DNA of 64,000 nt, taken from the NCBI RefSeq assembly GCF_018143015.1, contig NC_054752.1:4885216-4949215 (forward strand), read 5' to 3'. How positions within the stretch are numbered: the first letter of the stretch is position 1; every line of letters begins with the position of its first letter. This document shows, piece after piece, positions 11,490 to 24,200 of the stretch. The translations under genes and the position numbers were made by a program. Source of the stretch: Lytechinus variegatus. Taxonomy: Eukaryota; Echinodermata; Echinoidea; Temnopleuroida; Toxopneustidae. The notes beneath the pieces were generated by a model. The model saw only the letters and a list, made by a program, of their open reading frames with translations, was not told the origin of the DNA and made no database searches.

Positions 11490-14079
11490 TTTTTTCTGGG
11501 GGTTGTCAAACAACAATCTCTCACCTATTTTATTCAATTTAATTTCATTTCATTTATTTTATATCATTTATTTATTTCTTTGTATTTGTTAATTCGGTTT
11601 TTTATTCTATTATTTGTATTTATTATTTTTTTTTTCTTGGTGGGGTGAGGAGAGGGGTGGGTAAACTTTTAAAGATTGTTGAATAAAATAGTAATGAAAA
11701 AATATGCGCTTCCTCTTTGTATGAAATAATAAAGATTCATTTCAGTGAACCGAGATAAAAATGAGGAGTTTCGTGATCAACGCTGCGTGGATCAGATGTT
11801 ATAATAACTTCAAGCGCCCTTGAATTAACCAATCAAAGCAACCAATGCCAAATCCGAATAAAAGATCGACGTCAAAACAATTATAGACATGCGCAGAAGA
11901 GTAGTGCCATCCTCTCAATGGTTAAGTCAAGAACTAAAACTAAACGATTGCTTTTTTAGCGCTGTTGTCAGAACGCTGTTGAACGCCGCCTTATCTACAA
12001 CCCTTGGTCCACTATCCTGTTTATCTATTTTCTGCTTTTATTCTTAAACATTTGGTTAATGTCAATTGTAAATTGAAATGACTACGTGAATTAACTAGAT
12101 TCAACCAAATCATCGAAATAAATCAATCCTTATCATAATAACATCCTATAGTTCATCTACAAACAGGGCCCCGTCTTATACAAAGAGTTTTGGTCTGCTC
12201 CGACCAGCTAAAAAAAAACCTAAAACGCATGTCTCTTCAAAATATCTATTTAGTATTTCTGATAAATCGTTGTGTTGACAATCCAATTCGCTCTTATTTG
12301 TTTACATACAATTTTCTTGTATTTAAATAAAGACATTAAATGGACTTCAGTAGGTGATATCAATAACAACTCTTTCTAAGTCGAGACTCAGAATATCAAT
12401 AACTATTCTGGGCTCAGTTAAAATTACCTCATTTACCGCTTTTTTCTAATTTTGCGGTAGGCTATTTCCATATCATCTAATATCCACTGGGTCTACACTA
12501 TTTAGAGTATATGATTATATGAATCAAATATTCATTTGGCAATTCAATGGAAACTACAACAAATCCGGACATTAGACTAAATTACATTTACGACAAAATG
12601 ACGGTTGGACCCAGGCGCGTACGCAAGGGGGGGGGTTTCGGGGGTTCAAACCCCCCCCCCCCCTTTTCGTGCTTTTTTTTTATTTTATTTTTTTGCTTGT
12701 CTCCCCAGAGGTCGGTCTGGAGTTATCGGGCAAGCGCCTGATAACTCCTTGGTCTGGTTACGGACAGTTCCCCTACCCAATAATGTATATGACAGCAATA
12801 ATGAACAGAATCTCATGTTTCCGACGAAAAACAAAGAAAAAATTTCCGTTCGCTTCGCTCGCTCCATTTTATTATATCTTTTATTTCCGCATGTCGCGGG
12901 GTGGTCGCCCCCCAAAAACGTCCCCAAAAAGAAAAAAAAAGAAGGGAAAAAAGGAGAGAAGAAAAGGAAAAGGGAAGGAAGGAAAGGGAAGAAAGGTAGC
13001 TTTGTGTTTTTTCTATTTATTCTTTATTTTTTTCTCAAAAGAGAAACTCCTTCACTCTTCTTGCTTTAAATTCATATATGAATTTTGCTTCCGCGCTGCG
13101 CGCGGTTAAATGACAATATTGAAGTTCTCCATTGTTCCCCCACCTTTTCTCTAACCCTGTTTTTCCACCTCAGCTATGTGCTTCTTGCCAGTTAAAGTTA
13201 AAATTGTATACATTAGGGCATGAATTTGAGTAAGGTTAGGCCGAAGTAAATGTATGAAGTTATCTTTTTTTTTCAATTGATCGCGCAACTTCTGGTCTGG
13301 TCGGCTCCGAGCGGGTAAAATCTTTATATCAGTTTCTGTCGTCACCTCCATAAAGTCAGCTTCTCCCGCTTTTCAGCTCATTACTATAAACAACCATAAT
13401 TTGGGGGCAAACAGGTTCCTAATTTAAAAAGAGGAAGGTATGGAATTCGTGTCGTATTAAATAAAAAAGTACAATATTTTTTTATCAAATTGTATTAAAC
13501 TTCATGTCATTTCCCTGTATACATTCATCTCCTGTCCTGTTTTGCGCCCTCAGTTTGAAATTTTGAATGACACTTAAGTTTCTTTATATTCAAAATGAAG
13601 CGCTTCAGGATAAGTAAAAAAAATCAATCATCCTTTATTATATAGATAGATAATTTCAATAAATCACAGAAGTTTCAACTTTATGCGCACTATTTTCCTT
13701 GTAATGAAGTTCAATAATCGTAGAAAATCAATTGAATTAGAGACGATTGGGTATTAGAGATATCTACATTTGATGAAACGTCCGCCCTTTGAAATTTCAG
13801 AGTTTCATTGCTCATCGCGGGGAGGAATATCTTCCTCTACCAATCTTCTCCTCTGTTTTGCGAGTTAAAAATATGCACTGATGCTAAATTGTTTGTAATC
13901 AAATCTGATCTTTCCAAAGACAGTTTCAATATATCTTTGAGAATACCCTTTTCTCGGGACCCTTTTATGGGAAGAAAAATTGATAAATCACTTTAGCTTC
14001 CGCGCTTCGCGCGGAGTTATTATCATTTTAATTTCCTCCATTGTATACCTCTTTTGTGCGTTTACAATCACTTTTGAAA
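10751..14079. repeat. 3.33-kb tandem duplication, unit 2
   Basis: Second copy of 7422-10745 in the same orientation. The alignment stops at CTTTTGAAA near 14079, after which the hAT-like element continues into unique sequence. The open frames at 12605-13109 mirror those of unit 1 and are not taken as genes. Confidence 0.9.
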
Positions 14080-14612
14080 ACAAGGTTCAAAATCGCAATA
14101 TAGTCAACCGAATTGGAGGTACTAGAGACAAGAGAAACGGCTCCTTTTCATTTTAATTTATGAAACACTAAAAGCTTTGCGCTTCGCGCGGGAGGGAGAA
14201 ACTCCTCCTCCCTGCACCCACCCCCTAGGGAGCGCGCTTCGCGCGCTCTGTAAGTGTTGGCACGCTTCGCGTGCATTTACCGCCCCTCCAAAATGAAATC
14301 CTGGCTACGCGGTTGGCCATATCATGAGTGCTACGATCCGAAGGACATGTAGCATCGACTATGATACCAACAAACTATTGACAAAAAGGTTATGTTTTCA
14401 ACGCAAAAACGAGAATATTTCTGCTCGCTCGCGGGTCATGACCGCACTGTTACATACCCATCCCCACTTAAATGTTACTGTCTTATTTGCAGCGCTGAAA
14501 AAAAAATCATCACCCCCCCCCCCGCTCATCACTTTTTAGAGACTGGGCGGGAGATTTAAAAAAAATCAGCTCGAAACCCCCCCCCCTTTCAAAAATCCTG
14601 CGTACGCGCCTG
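12612..14612. mobile_element. Non-autonomous hAT-like transposon, 2.0 kb, complete ends
   Basis: The terminal inverted repeats are CAGGCGCGTACGCA at 12612 and TGCGTACGCGCCTG ending at 14612. A perfect 8-bp target duplication GTTGGACC lies at 12604-12611 and 14613-14620. Eight-base duplications and CAG-type ends are known hAT features. G/C homopolymer runs lie just inside both ends. Several small GC hairpins such as CGCGCTTCGCGCG occur inside (about 14002, 14176, 14234). No transposase frame is present. Confidence 0.85.
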
Positions 14613-14689
14613 GTTGGACCAAACAACCACTAGAGCAATTTGAATGTAGTCTAAGTGGGTTAAACCTTAAACGTGGTGATCGGATAAGA

Positions 14690-16010
14690 ACCGTCGACTA
14701 CCCACCTCCTTTCACCAAACTCTCTTTCTGTCTCTCTCCTTCATTTATCCCACCCCCTCCTCTTTCTGCCCCTTCTTCTATCCCTCTGATGTTTCTTCTT
14801 TGTTGCTGTATTTCTCCTAAACCTCATCATTCGGTCTCTCTTGCCCTTTCCCTTCCCTCTTGTCTCTTTCACTCCATTTTGCATCAATTCGTCATCTTTC
14901 CCTCTCTGCCACCCCCTTTTCATTTTGCCTTTGTCTCGTTTCGTGTGTCTCTGTTTCCCTGTCGTTTACCCCCCCCCCCTACCCTCTCTCTATCTGCATG
15001 CCTCCCATCCTGTCGATTTTTATTAGTATAAATTCGTTATCAATCAATCAATTAGTCACATGTTTACTCCAGAAAAAAAATCTACTCTATCAGGACTCTA
15101 AGATGCATGATGAAATTTGATTTAAACAGAAACATTTGCATAACAATGATAAGCGCCAAGATGATTTTTCTTCTCATTGTTAAAGCATATAATATGCAAA
15201 TGACCTTTTAACTCCCGGTTAAAAGGTAAATAGAATTCAATAAACAGCAACGTTCGAGATGGTCAGATTATGCGTGTAAAAAAAAAGATCTTTAAACTAT
15301 CGCTAACACCTAAACTATATTTTGAACATTTTGTTTCCAAACCAAGTTTATTGTGGTTCTCAAAAAGAAAATAGGAATCAAACCAGCTTTGAATAAACAA
15401 AGCATTAATTGAATATAAAGGATTTCAGTTGGCAGAAAAACTGAATGAAATATAACCAATGATCACAAACAAAGTATTTAAGACCCCTTTGTAGTAATGC
15501 TCATCAAATTCCTGCACCTTAAACTTTTTTCCTAATCGTTCATACAAGCATAATTGAACATTAAAGTGTCGTGAAGTAAGTAAGCAAGACAGTTATAAAA
15601 CTTCACATGTATTAATAAACGTATTTACAGCTGTTTGTATCGGCTTTGAAACTAAACAATTTAAGGAAACTAAATTAATTCATATACATATTTCACAGAA
15701 AAAAACATACTAGCAATCAATTGGAAGTCTTCTGTTATACTGGCAGAACACCTATGGAAAGTGTAACTTAAACCAAAGCATTGTCCCTTTTATTATTAAG
15801 ATGAATACATGGTCTCAATTCTGACAACACAATGAGCAATTTGCCAAAATTTATCTTAATAACCCCCTCTCTCGGTAAAACCCGGTGAATTCTTTGTTAT
15901 TATTTAATAACCTCCATTCAAGGATTATAACATGTCATGCTAGACATCACTCAAGGAGCCGTTTTCTATGTAGACATGCATTATTATACTTTGTTTTGTC
16001 AAAATAGTTT
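14690..16010. repeat. Spacer A, distal part (mate about 30840-33880)
   Basis: A CT-rich tract (about 14700-15010) is followed by AT-rich DNA. Landmarks also found in the mate are the CT tract, a TATTGGTCACGTG-like block (about 15050 and 31110), and a CCCCCTCTCTCGGTAAA block (15863 and 33764). The match is patchy; the mate is expanded by internal repetition. No coding signal is seen. Confidence 0.6.
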
Positions 16011-16515
16011 CATATATTTGAAATCAAAACGTATACAGAAAAAATAAATATATCCTGAAGGAAATGCACATTTAGATACATAAAACGTAACCGTTATTCT
16101 TAATCAAATAAAATCAGAACGAATTAAAGCGATGTACATGATGTTATAATTTGTGTCTTCTCCTAAGTCCGAAAAGTGTGCACAGGCTTAGTCTATATTG
16201 TACGCACTCTTACATACTATCCAAACTTTCCAAAAAAGAATGCGTTTCACTGATGGTAATTTCACTGATGGTAATAGTTTTGTTGTTGTTGATGTTGATA
16301 TAAGAGTCCGGAAAAAGAGTAAACTGCAATTCAGATTAAAAAGCTGTCAATTGTTGAATAGTTTTTCTTCTTCCTCCATAAGAGAGAAAAACAAAATTCA
16401 TGTGCATGGACCTATAGGAATAATTCATCTTGAGTAACAAAAACTGATTAATTTTGTCATCAAAGCTATAATAGGCCTACATGTGGTACATTATACTGTA
16501 CATGATATAATGATA

Positions 16516-16676
16516 TACAAATAATGAATGTGTATGCGTGCAATGGGAAGAATATTTTCATTAGATGAAAGATGTAAAGTTCCATTCAACTCGGCTAACG
16601 CCTCGTTGAATGGAACTTTTAATCTTTCATCGAATGTAAATATTCTTTCCATTGCACAAATATTTACATTATAACT
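16516..16676. mobile_element. Hairpin MITE, family with CTCGGCTACGCCTCG centre
   Basis: An imperfect ~160-bp palindrome. GTGCAATGG and CCATTGCAC mark the arms, and the centre reads CTCGGCTAACGCCTCG between ATTCAA and TTGAAT arms. The same design recurs at 19391-19563, and a GTGCAATGG remnant cluster lies at about 17595-17660. Confidence 0.7.
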
Positions 16677-17850
16677 CATATAAGTTACGAAGTTTTTAAA
16701 ATGTAAAAAAAGGAATAAAAAATATTAGGTTGGCCTATTTCCATCAACTCCTTTTCTCTGATAATTGCTAGTCGGTGGATTACACCATGTATCGACAGCT
16801 CATCAGCCCTTTGCTTTCATTGTTTTGCATTATGAAAGATTTCTGCCCATATGAGACAGAAAATCGTGTACAACTCTTAAACGCACACACAGGTGCCGAT
16901 GGCCGATGGTTCAGGCATGACGATCCTGAGTGACGTCACCGATAGAGACCTCAAATGCCAGGAGAGCCTATTCGACAACTAGCTTCATCTAAAAAACACG
17001 TATTGAAGATAACATCCAATGGAATATGGCTTTCATTTTCATGAAATATACATTCCATTCTTCAATAAATCTTTAACCCCGTCGTTAACTGCCCATTTAT
17101 TCTCGAGCAATGGGGGAATGAATACAGAGTGTCTCAAAATTTGTGTGAAAAAAGGTGCATTTTCCATAGAACTTCTGCCAAAAAGCAATGCGTAAGGGAA
17201 AGGTTAGCCCCAAAACAAGAATAGATGAGTTAATCAAATGGGATGAATCATGAAAATCAGTGAAATATAGTTGATCCTGTCCTCATTACTGAATACCCCG
17301 ACTTGATACGATTAATTTTTTCCCCTCTCCATCAACTTTTAAGAAAAAGGGTGCATATTTTCTTAAAAATATCATGTGTTATATCGACGGACGCCCGTGC
17401 GTACGAGCAGGAGGAAGTCAAATGTCTCGTATTTTTCATAATGGACGCGCATTGCTTATGGATATCTGAGTCGAGTGCGCAGTCAGTTTAATCTGCGCTA
17501 ACTTCATGCACGTAAACACACATACGCAACATACAAACACACACAAGTTAAGTAGACATACCACATACACATTATAATGAGGGAGCGCTTACCGTGCAAT
17601 GGAAAAATAAAAAATGCACGATCACCGTGCAATGGAAAATTACAAAATGCACGCAGTAAAGAATGGACCAAATATTGAGCACCTTTCAACCAATCAGATG
17701 GCAATAATCTCCGTTTGAGTTATATAATAATGTTTATTACAATACACCTAGATAGATCCTTGCGATTCGATTGGTTGTTTGATATCGTTCATTCAGCCCA
17801 TTTTGCAATGGCGTCATCAACCGTGCAATTTTGGATCCACACGATTTTGT
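16677..17850. other. AT-rich spacer, no gene seen
   Basis: No coding frame or recognised element except the short GTGCAATGGAAAA repeats at 17595-17660, which resemble tips of the hairpin MITE family. Confidence 0.4.
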
Positions 17851-19255
17851 CCAATGACAATGACAATGACATTTATTCCCATGTCACCCATAGAGTGGGT
17901 AATGGAGAAACAATCATAGAAATGTACAAAATCTTAAATAGTATTTCATCAAGTAATTTACAACTCATTTAGAGTACATTTAGAAAAAAAATAAAAATAA
18001 TACAAATTTTAGCATTAAACATCATTTTATGACTACATTTAAAAACATTACCTTGAAGCTTCAAAAATATAATCAAAGTTTACATATGATTAAAAAAAAG
18101 ATAAATCATATAGTAACGACAGTATCGCATCGTTGGATATTTCAAACCACAGCCTTTAAAAAAGCTCAAAATTTTATATTTCGAGCGTGTCAAAGTTTAG
18201 AGAATTTGATAATAAGGCCTACAGATGAGATAATGGATAAATTAAAGAATAAAAACCCAGGTTATTAACATTATAATTAGCATTAACATTTGTTTAATAT
18301 AAGGCAAGTAATGGCATCAGCATATGATTGGCTGTTATACCACTTTTCAATTACAGCTCAAAATATTGAATTTAGAGCATAACTTATTTAGAAACGAAGC
18401 ATAATTTTCTTGCAAAATTTTACAAGGTTGGAACGGATTTCTGGTTTTTCACAGCTAAATAGCTGATTCATTTTGAGTGTATTCGGTCTATCAGTGTAAT
18501 ATGTTTTAAGATGAAACTTTTTTTCTTTAGCAAAAGAAGGACAAACGAATAGTGAAATTCATCACCAATTAATTGAAGGTTGCATAATGTACAAAGCCTC
18601 ATGTTTCTTTGACGGTTTTCATATCTTCCTGAGGTAATAGGAAGTCGATGATTTCCACAACGAAATCTACAAAAAGTGATTCTATCTTTTTTATTCATAT
18701 TAATGAGGTAACTTTCTAGACGAAGATTTTCTTTGAATATTCTGTAGTTAATACACTGAGAGTTTTCGTTTATGAACGTTAACCAATTTTGAAACTGTGA
18801 GTCCTTTACTCGTAGATCTACAGCTTGCCTTACCCAATTTCTGCTGGAGGAATCAGAAATGTCAAATAAATTCGTCATACCCAATCTATCAAGAGTTTGC
18901 TTTATCTTTGTTAACCAGCTTGTCTGATATATACCTTGATCAGAAAGTATCTTTACAATCTCATAAATCATACCAGACATTTTTGTTTTACTACTGTGAA
19001 CTAATCCACACCAAAAGTTTATCATTCTATTCTCAATATATTTATCTAATTTGAATCTTCCAAGTTCGCCTAAAACCATGCAGTTTGCCGTTGATTTATT
19101 AACTTTAAGAATCTGCTTGCAAAATTTCATGTGAAACACTTCTAAATCTCTAATCACATCAAAACCCCATATTTCTGACTCATAGAGGAGTATCGGTATA
19201 GTAAAACAAGTTGATCAAATAACTCAATTTTACACTGCACGCGCTCACCGAGACA
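17851..19255 (-). mobile_element. 5'-truncated LINE with reverse transcriptase C-terminus and hexamer tail
   Basis: An open frame at 19157-18468 encodes the C-terminal region of a non-LTR reverse transcriptase protein. Recognisable blocks are FHMKFCKQILKVNKST, ELGRFKLDK, RMINFWCGL, YRIFKENLRLESYL, FRCGNHRLPITSGRY and CTLCNLQLIGDEFHY. Homology continues upstream past a frame shift (LLYESEIWGFD, about 19160-19195) to about 19255. The 3' UTR runs to 17851 and ends in a (TGACAA/TTGTCA)-type hexamer tail at about 17851-17872, as in many LINEs. It lies in the part of spacer A that spacer B lacks. The clade is not assigned. Confidence 0.8.
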
Positions 19256-19390
19256 GCAGCATGGACAAATAAATACGCATGTTGTAATGACGTAACAATC
19301 AACAGACCGAACTCGCACTGCATGAGCATGTTTTGCATCGAAATTCTTAAACTTCACAAGAAAAAAAATCAATTTTTATATGTCATATAA

Positions 19391-19563
19391 ACCAAATAAT
19401 GAATGTTCTTTTTTTCATTCGTGCAATGGACAGAATACTTCATTCGGTGAAAGATGAAATAATGATCCATTCAACTCGGCTACGCCTCGTGGAATGGATC
19501 ATTTCATCTTTCACCTCATGAAGTATTCTTTCCACTGCACCCATAAACGTTCATTATTTGCAT
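19391..19563. mobile_element. Hairpin MITE, second copy of the CTCGGCTACGCCTCG family
   Basis: A near-perfect palindrome with outer AATAATGAATGTT and AACGTTCATTATT, inner GTGCAATGG and CCACTGCAC, and centre CTCGGCTACGCCTCG. The two copies (this and 16516-16676) share the architecture but not all arm bases, as expected of a miniature element family. Confidence 0.75.
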
Positions 19564-19611
19564 AATAATATGCCTAATAATAGCTGGATTTATAAACATT
19601 TATCACTTTTT

Positions 19612-19845
19612 TGCTGATACAAAGCGCTTTTACCTCGACCATGCCGATCTTAGCTCGAGCTACCATCTCTAGCGATCAGTGCATGCAAGGAATTAATCCC
19701 GCCGGGTACCCATTCACATCACCTGGATCGAACGCAGTACAGTGGGGATAAGATTGCTGAAGGAATACATGCGATCAATAGGATTCGAGCCAACAACCCC
19801 CTATTTAAAAGGCAAGAGTCAGAACCACTAAACCACGACGCACCC
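19612..19845 (-). mobile_element. tRNA-derived SINE
   Basis: On the minus strand a tRNA-like head reads CGTGGTTTAGTGGTTCTGAC, with a TTT-like anticodon loop and a GGCTCGAATCC B box. It is followed by a SINE body with GTGAATGGGTACCCGGC and GGGATTAATTCCTTG. The fold is degraded, so it is not a functional tRNA. Confidence 0.75.
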
Positions 19846-20315
19846 ATTAACTTAGCTTTATACCATTACGTAGGCCTATACAAGATATAGTGCGCATTTA
19901 GATATATCGAAAGTGACAGTATATGCGGGCTCTTTCCATTAAAAGTACACAATATAAGTCTATACACTATACATACAAATATATATCATTTGCAAGAGGT
20001 ATGATCTCAAGGACAGTGATTAGAGACATATCATTTTGTGACGTATAAAATCGCAACATGATATAAAAGCAACATATTTGACTATAATGCTACGTATGCG
20101 CTCGTAACCACATATTCAGTCTGCATACAGTGCACATGTGATTTCAAATGATTCGAGTTTAAATCTAAACTGGTTCAGTCTTTAGGCTTATATGTGTACA
20201 GTGTACATAATGTGAATAATAAATTCTAAAAAGTGAATGTTAGTGTTATTGATGAGAAATATATTATTTTGAGATTTATAAAAGTAAGTTTGAAGTGCTA
20301 AAATATGTTTCAGAG

Positions 20316-20325
20316 TAAAGGTAAT
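20316..20325 (+). repeat. Target-site duplication, left
   Basis: TAAAGGTAAT here recurs at 25695-25704. Nine bases (AAAGGTAAT) lie outside a symmetric pair of element ends. Confidence 0.8.
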
Positions 20326-21490
20326 AGTCCGGCAGCCCAGGAGGTTTATTCAACCGAAAGCCGGACAAGCAAATGACCCCATAGCTGGATGGCATGGACC
20401 TTGAAGTTTACAAAAATGCATTGCTGCCGGGTTCTATGCGTGGTCTTCCCTCCGAAATGACGTAATATATGACGTCACTACAAAATGGCCCTATTTCACC
20501 ATTTTTCAGACATTGTACACATATCATGAAGTCAAGGGAGAATATCTCAGCCAAATCATGCTTGTTTTGTATGAAACTTTCACAATGTATTGTTCGAGTA
20601 GTGCACAAGAGATATGTAAAATTTCACGAACAGAAATTATTGTTTACATATGCAAATTACGTAATGAAATTTGCATATCATTAGTTTTGGAGATTTCTCG
20701 CATAAAAAATTGTCAAAAATCGATTTAGAAATTTATTTTCTTTTGTAGTGTACTTTATTTGATATTTTTTCTCTCAAGCATAATATCATTGTCTTCATCT
20801 ATATCTCTACTTTAAGAAAATATATAACAGTAATTGAAAAAGACATTATAGACTGTGATTTCAGCCCCCTTTCGAATATGGTGCGCACGTAGAAATCGTG
20901 CGTTTTTGGCCTATTTTCACCATATGGCTGACGTGTGCGAACGATATGCCTACTTTATTGATGTTTCCTGCATTTTGCATGATATTAAATCTTCCAAACA
21001 ACATATTTTCTTCTTCATTATGTCTCTGGTGATCAATCAATGATTTCAGCAAAAATTGATTGCCCACTGGGCAGTCTATAGGCTACGTTTTCAGCCTAGT
21101 TTTCAACAACGAACCTATACAATGTAAGACTGCATCGTTGTAGTCGAGTCGGATAAGAGGTTCCTGTACATGTGTACCATCAAAATATTGATAACTGTCT
21201 CGTTAATGAATCTTGATGTTCCCTTCCCAAAATCGTGTCCAACGGGGTTCAAAATTGATATCTTTGGCGGCCCTCTTGGACTTTTTTAAAATGAAAATCA
21301 ATTATTTTCATATTTTATTGCACAGAGTCTGACAATGGGACAATCTTTTAATCAATACGCATTTCTCTATGATTGGGATAGTAGAAATCGATTTAATTCG
21401 TTTTCTGATGATATATTTTGAAATAAAATTTATCCCGAAATGGGCATGATTTTGGTCAAAAATTTGCATGTGCATTGATATCTATCTGTT
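20326..21490 (+). repeat. Left 1.17-kb terminal inverted repeat of the foldback element
   Basis: Inverted relative to 24515-25695 with high identity, for example GTTTATTCAACCGAAAGCC at the outside and CTTTGGCGGCCCTCTTGG near the inner part. Confidence 0.9.
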
Positions 21491-21639
21491 CAATCATTAA
21501 ACATCAACAACTATTTCAAAATATCAGCATTCGACACGAAAGAGGATATAATATACCGATAATACTGTAACGCTTCATGACAATATGTATGTCTTTATTT
21601 GCTTAGTTAAAGGGCAAATACCATTATTACCAATTTATT

Positions 21640-23760
21640 GGAAAATATGCCACTTTGGAGCCCATATTAAGGTAAAAAAACGTTTCTGATATGGAATAAA
21701 GCCACTTTCATTCTTTTTAAACTACATGGAGATAAGAAGGGTAGAGTTTCCTCTATCTGCTACTAGCATACTGAGCATACCCCTTCAGGGAGCGTAGAAA
21801 TCACCCACCCTTTTTCATATTTTACCTATTTGTGGGAAAATATGCTTTTTCAAGCCCCCATTGAGGCAAAAAGTGTTGCTGCTATGTAGTACGGCCACTT
21901 TCATTGTTTTTAAACTATGTGGAGACAAGAGTAGAGTTTTCTCTATCTGCTACAAAAAAGGTGTGCTGTTACAGCAAAGCCTACTCCCTCTGAGGACTGC
22001 TAAAGTTACCCGATAATTATACGTATTTTGCCCATTAATGGGAAAATATGCTATTTTCGAGCCCCCATTTGGGCAAAAAGTGCTTCTGCTATTTAGTAAA
22101 ACCACGTTTATTATTTTCAAACTATATGGAGACGAAAGAGTAGAGTTTCTTCTATCTGCTACATATAAAGAGGTGTTGGCATATTGGAACATACTCCCCT
22201 TGGGGGGTCGCCAAATTCACCTAACCTTTTTCCATATTTACCTATTTATGGGAAAATATGCTATTTTCGAGCCCCCATTGAGGCAAAAGGTGTTTTTGCT
22301 ATGTGGTAAAACAACTCTTATTGCTTTTTAGCTATATGGAGACGAAAGAGTAGAGTTTCCTCTATCTGCTACATATAAGAGGTGTTGGCATATTGGAACA
22401 TACTCCCCTTGGGGGGTCGCCAAATTCACCTAACCTTTTTCCATATTTACCTATTTATGGGAAAATATGCTATTTTCGGGCCCCCATTGAGGCAAAAGGT
22501 GTTTCTGCTATGTAGTAAAACTACTCTTATTGCTTTTAAACTATATGGAGACAAAAGAGTAAAGTTTCCTCTATCTGCTACATATAAGGAAGTGCTGGTA
22601 CCATAAAGCCTACCCCCTTTAAAACTGCCAAAGTTACCCGCCCCTTTTACGTAATTTGCAAAATCATGGGAAAATATGCTATTTTCGAGCCCCCATTGAG
22701 GCAAAAGGTGTTTCTGCTATGTAGTAAAACTACTCTTATTGCTTTTAAACTATATGGAGACGAAAGAGTAAAGTTTCCTCTATCTGCTACATATAAAGAG
22801 GTGTTGGCATATTGGAACATACCCCCCTTAGGGTGTCACCAAAATCACCTACCCTATTTCATATTTTAATTATTAATGGAAAAATATGCTATTTTCGAGC
22901 CCCCATTGAGGCAAAAGGTGTTTCTGCTATGTAGTAAAACTACTCTTATTGCTTTTAAACTATATGGAGACGAAAGAGTAGAGTTTTTTCTATCTGCTAC
23001 ATATAAAGAGGTGTTGGCATATTGGAACATACCTCCCTTGGGGGGTCGCCAAATTCAACTACCCTATTTCATATTCTAACTATTTATGGGAAAATATGCT
23101 ATTTTCGAGCCCCCATTGAGGCAAAAGGTGTTTCTGCTATGTAGTAAAACTACTCTTATTGCTTTTAAACTATATGGAGACAAAAGAGTAGAGTTTCCTC
23201 TATCTGCTACATATAAAGAGGTGCTGGTACCATAAAGCCTACTCCCTTTTGGAACTGCTAAAGTTACCCGCCCCTTTTACGTAATTTGCAAAATCATGGG
23301 AAAATGTGCTATTTTCGAGCCCCCATTGAGGCAAAAGGTGCTTTTGCTATGTAGTAAAACTACTCTTATTGCTTTTAAACTATATGGAGACGAAAGAGTA
23401 AAGTTTCCTCTATCTGCTGCCTATAAAGAGGTGTTGGCATATTGGAACATACCCCCCTATGGGGTCGCCGAAATCACCTACCCTTTTTCCATACTTTACC
23501 TGTTTATGGGAAAATGTGCTATTTTCGAGCCCCCATTCAGGCAAAAAGCGTTTCTGCTATATGGTGAAGCCAGTTTCATTCTTTTGAAACTACATGGAAT
23601 TAAAGGAGTAGACTTTCTTCAATCTGCTGCTAATATTAAGTGGTTGCACAGCAAAGTCTATCCCCTCCGGGGTTCCGAAAGTCACCCACCACTTTTCCAT
23701 ATTTTTTCCAATATGGGGAAAATCTGCCAATCTTGGAGCCTCTGAAGAAGGTAGCAGTCG
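21640..23760 (+). repeat. 210-bp tandem satellite with 630-bp higher-order period
   Basis: About ten to eleven units start with GGGAAAATATGCTATTTTCG-type sequence at about 21642, 21836, 22040, 22250, 22459, 22669, 22879, 23087, 23297, 23507 and 23714. Inner units are very similar; edge units are diverged. Unit tails come in two types: type A (GTTACCCGCCCCTTTTACG-like) after about 21960, 22590 and 23220, and type B (GTTGGCATATTGGAACATAC) in the two units between each pair. The A tails are 630 bp apart, giving a trimeric higher-order repeat. The unit is 70 codons long and stays open in one frame for one or two units. Confidence 0.9.
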
Positions 23761-24200
23761 ATGTACCGCACTTTTTTTTACATGTAGCTGATAGAAAAAA
23801 TGCCTCTTCTTTTATTTCAAAGTGGTTTCCAAAATCAAAGCTAGCTTTACTATATAGCAGAAATGCCCTTTTGTCTGAATGGGGGCTCAAACATTGCATT
23901 TTTTTACAATAAAGAATGAAAATAGACATATGTAACTGATAAAGAAGATCCTACTTTGTCATCTTTATGTGGTTACAAAACAAAAACAAGGGCTTTACCG
24001 CAAGGCAGAAACACTGTTTGCCTCAAAATGCCTAATTTTCCGAGAAACTGGCAAGATACGAAAAAAAGATTGGGTGACTTTGGCAGTCCCCTGAGGGTTA
24101 GGCTTTGCTATGCCCCAATTTCTTTATATGTAGCTGATATAGAAAAGTGATTTAAAGGAAAAAATTACATACTCAAAACAAAATGTTACCACATTGGGGG
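23761..24200 (-). repeat. Diverged satellite units in inverted orientation
   Basis: Fragments such as GAATGGGGGCTC near 23878 and GGCAGAAACACTGTTTGCCTC near 24004 are reverse-complement relatives of the 210-bp unit. The satellite therefore turns round inside the element. Confidence 0.6.

Noticed and set aside
20855-21043. 62-residue frame with a mirrored copy at 24978-25166
   Set aside because: Same foldback arm read on both strands; conservation is due to the inverted repeat, not coding.
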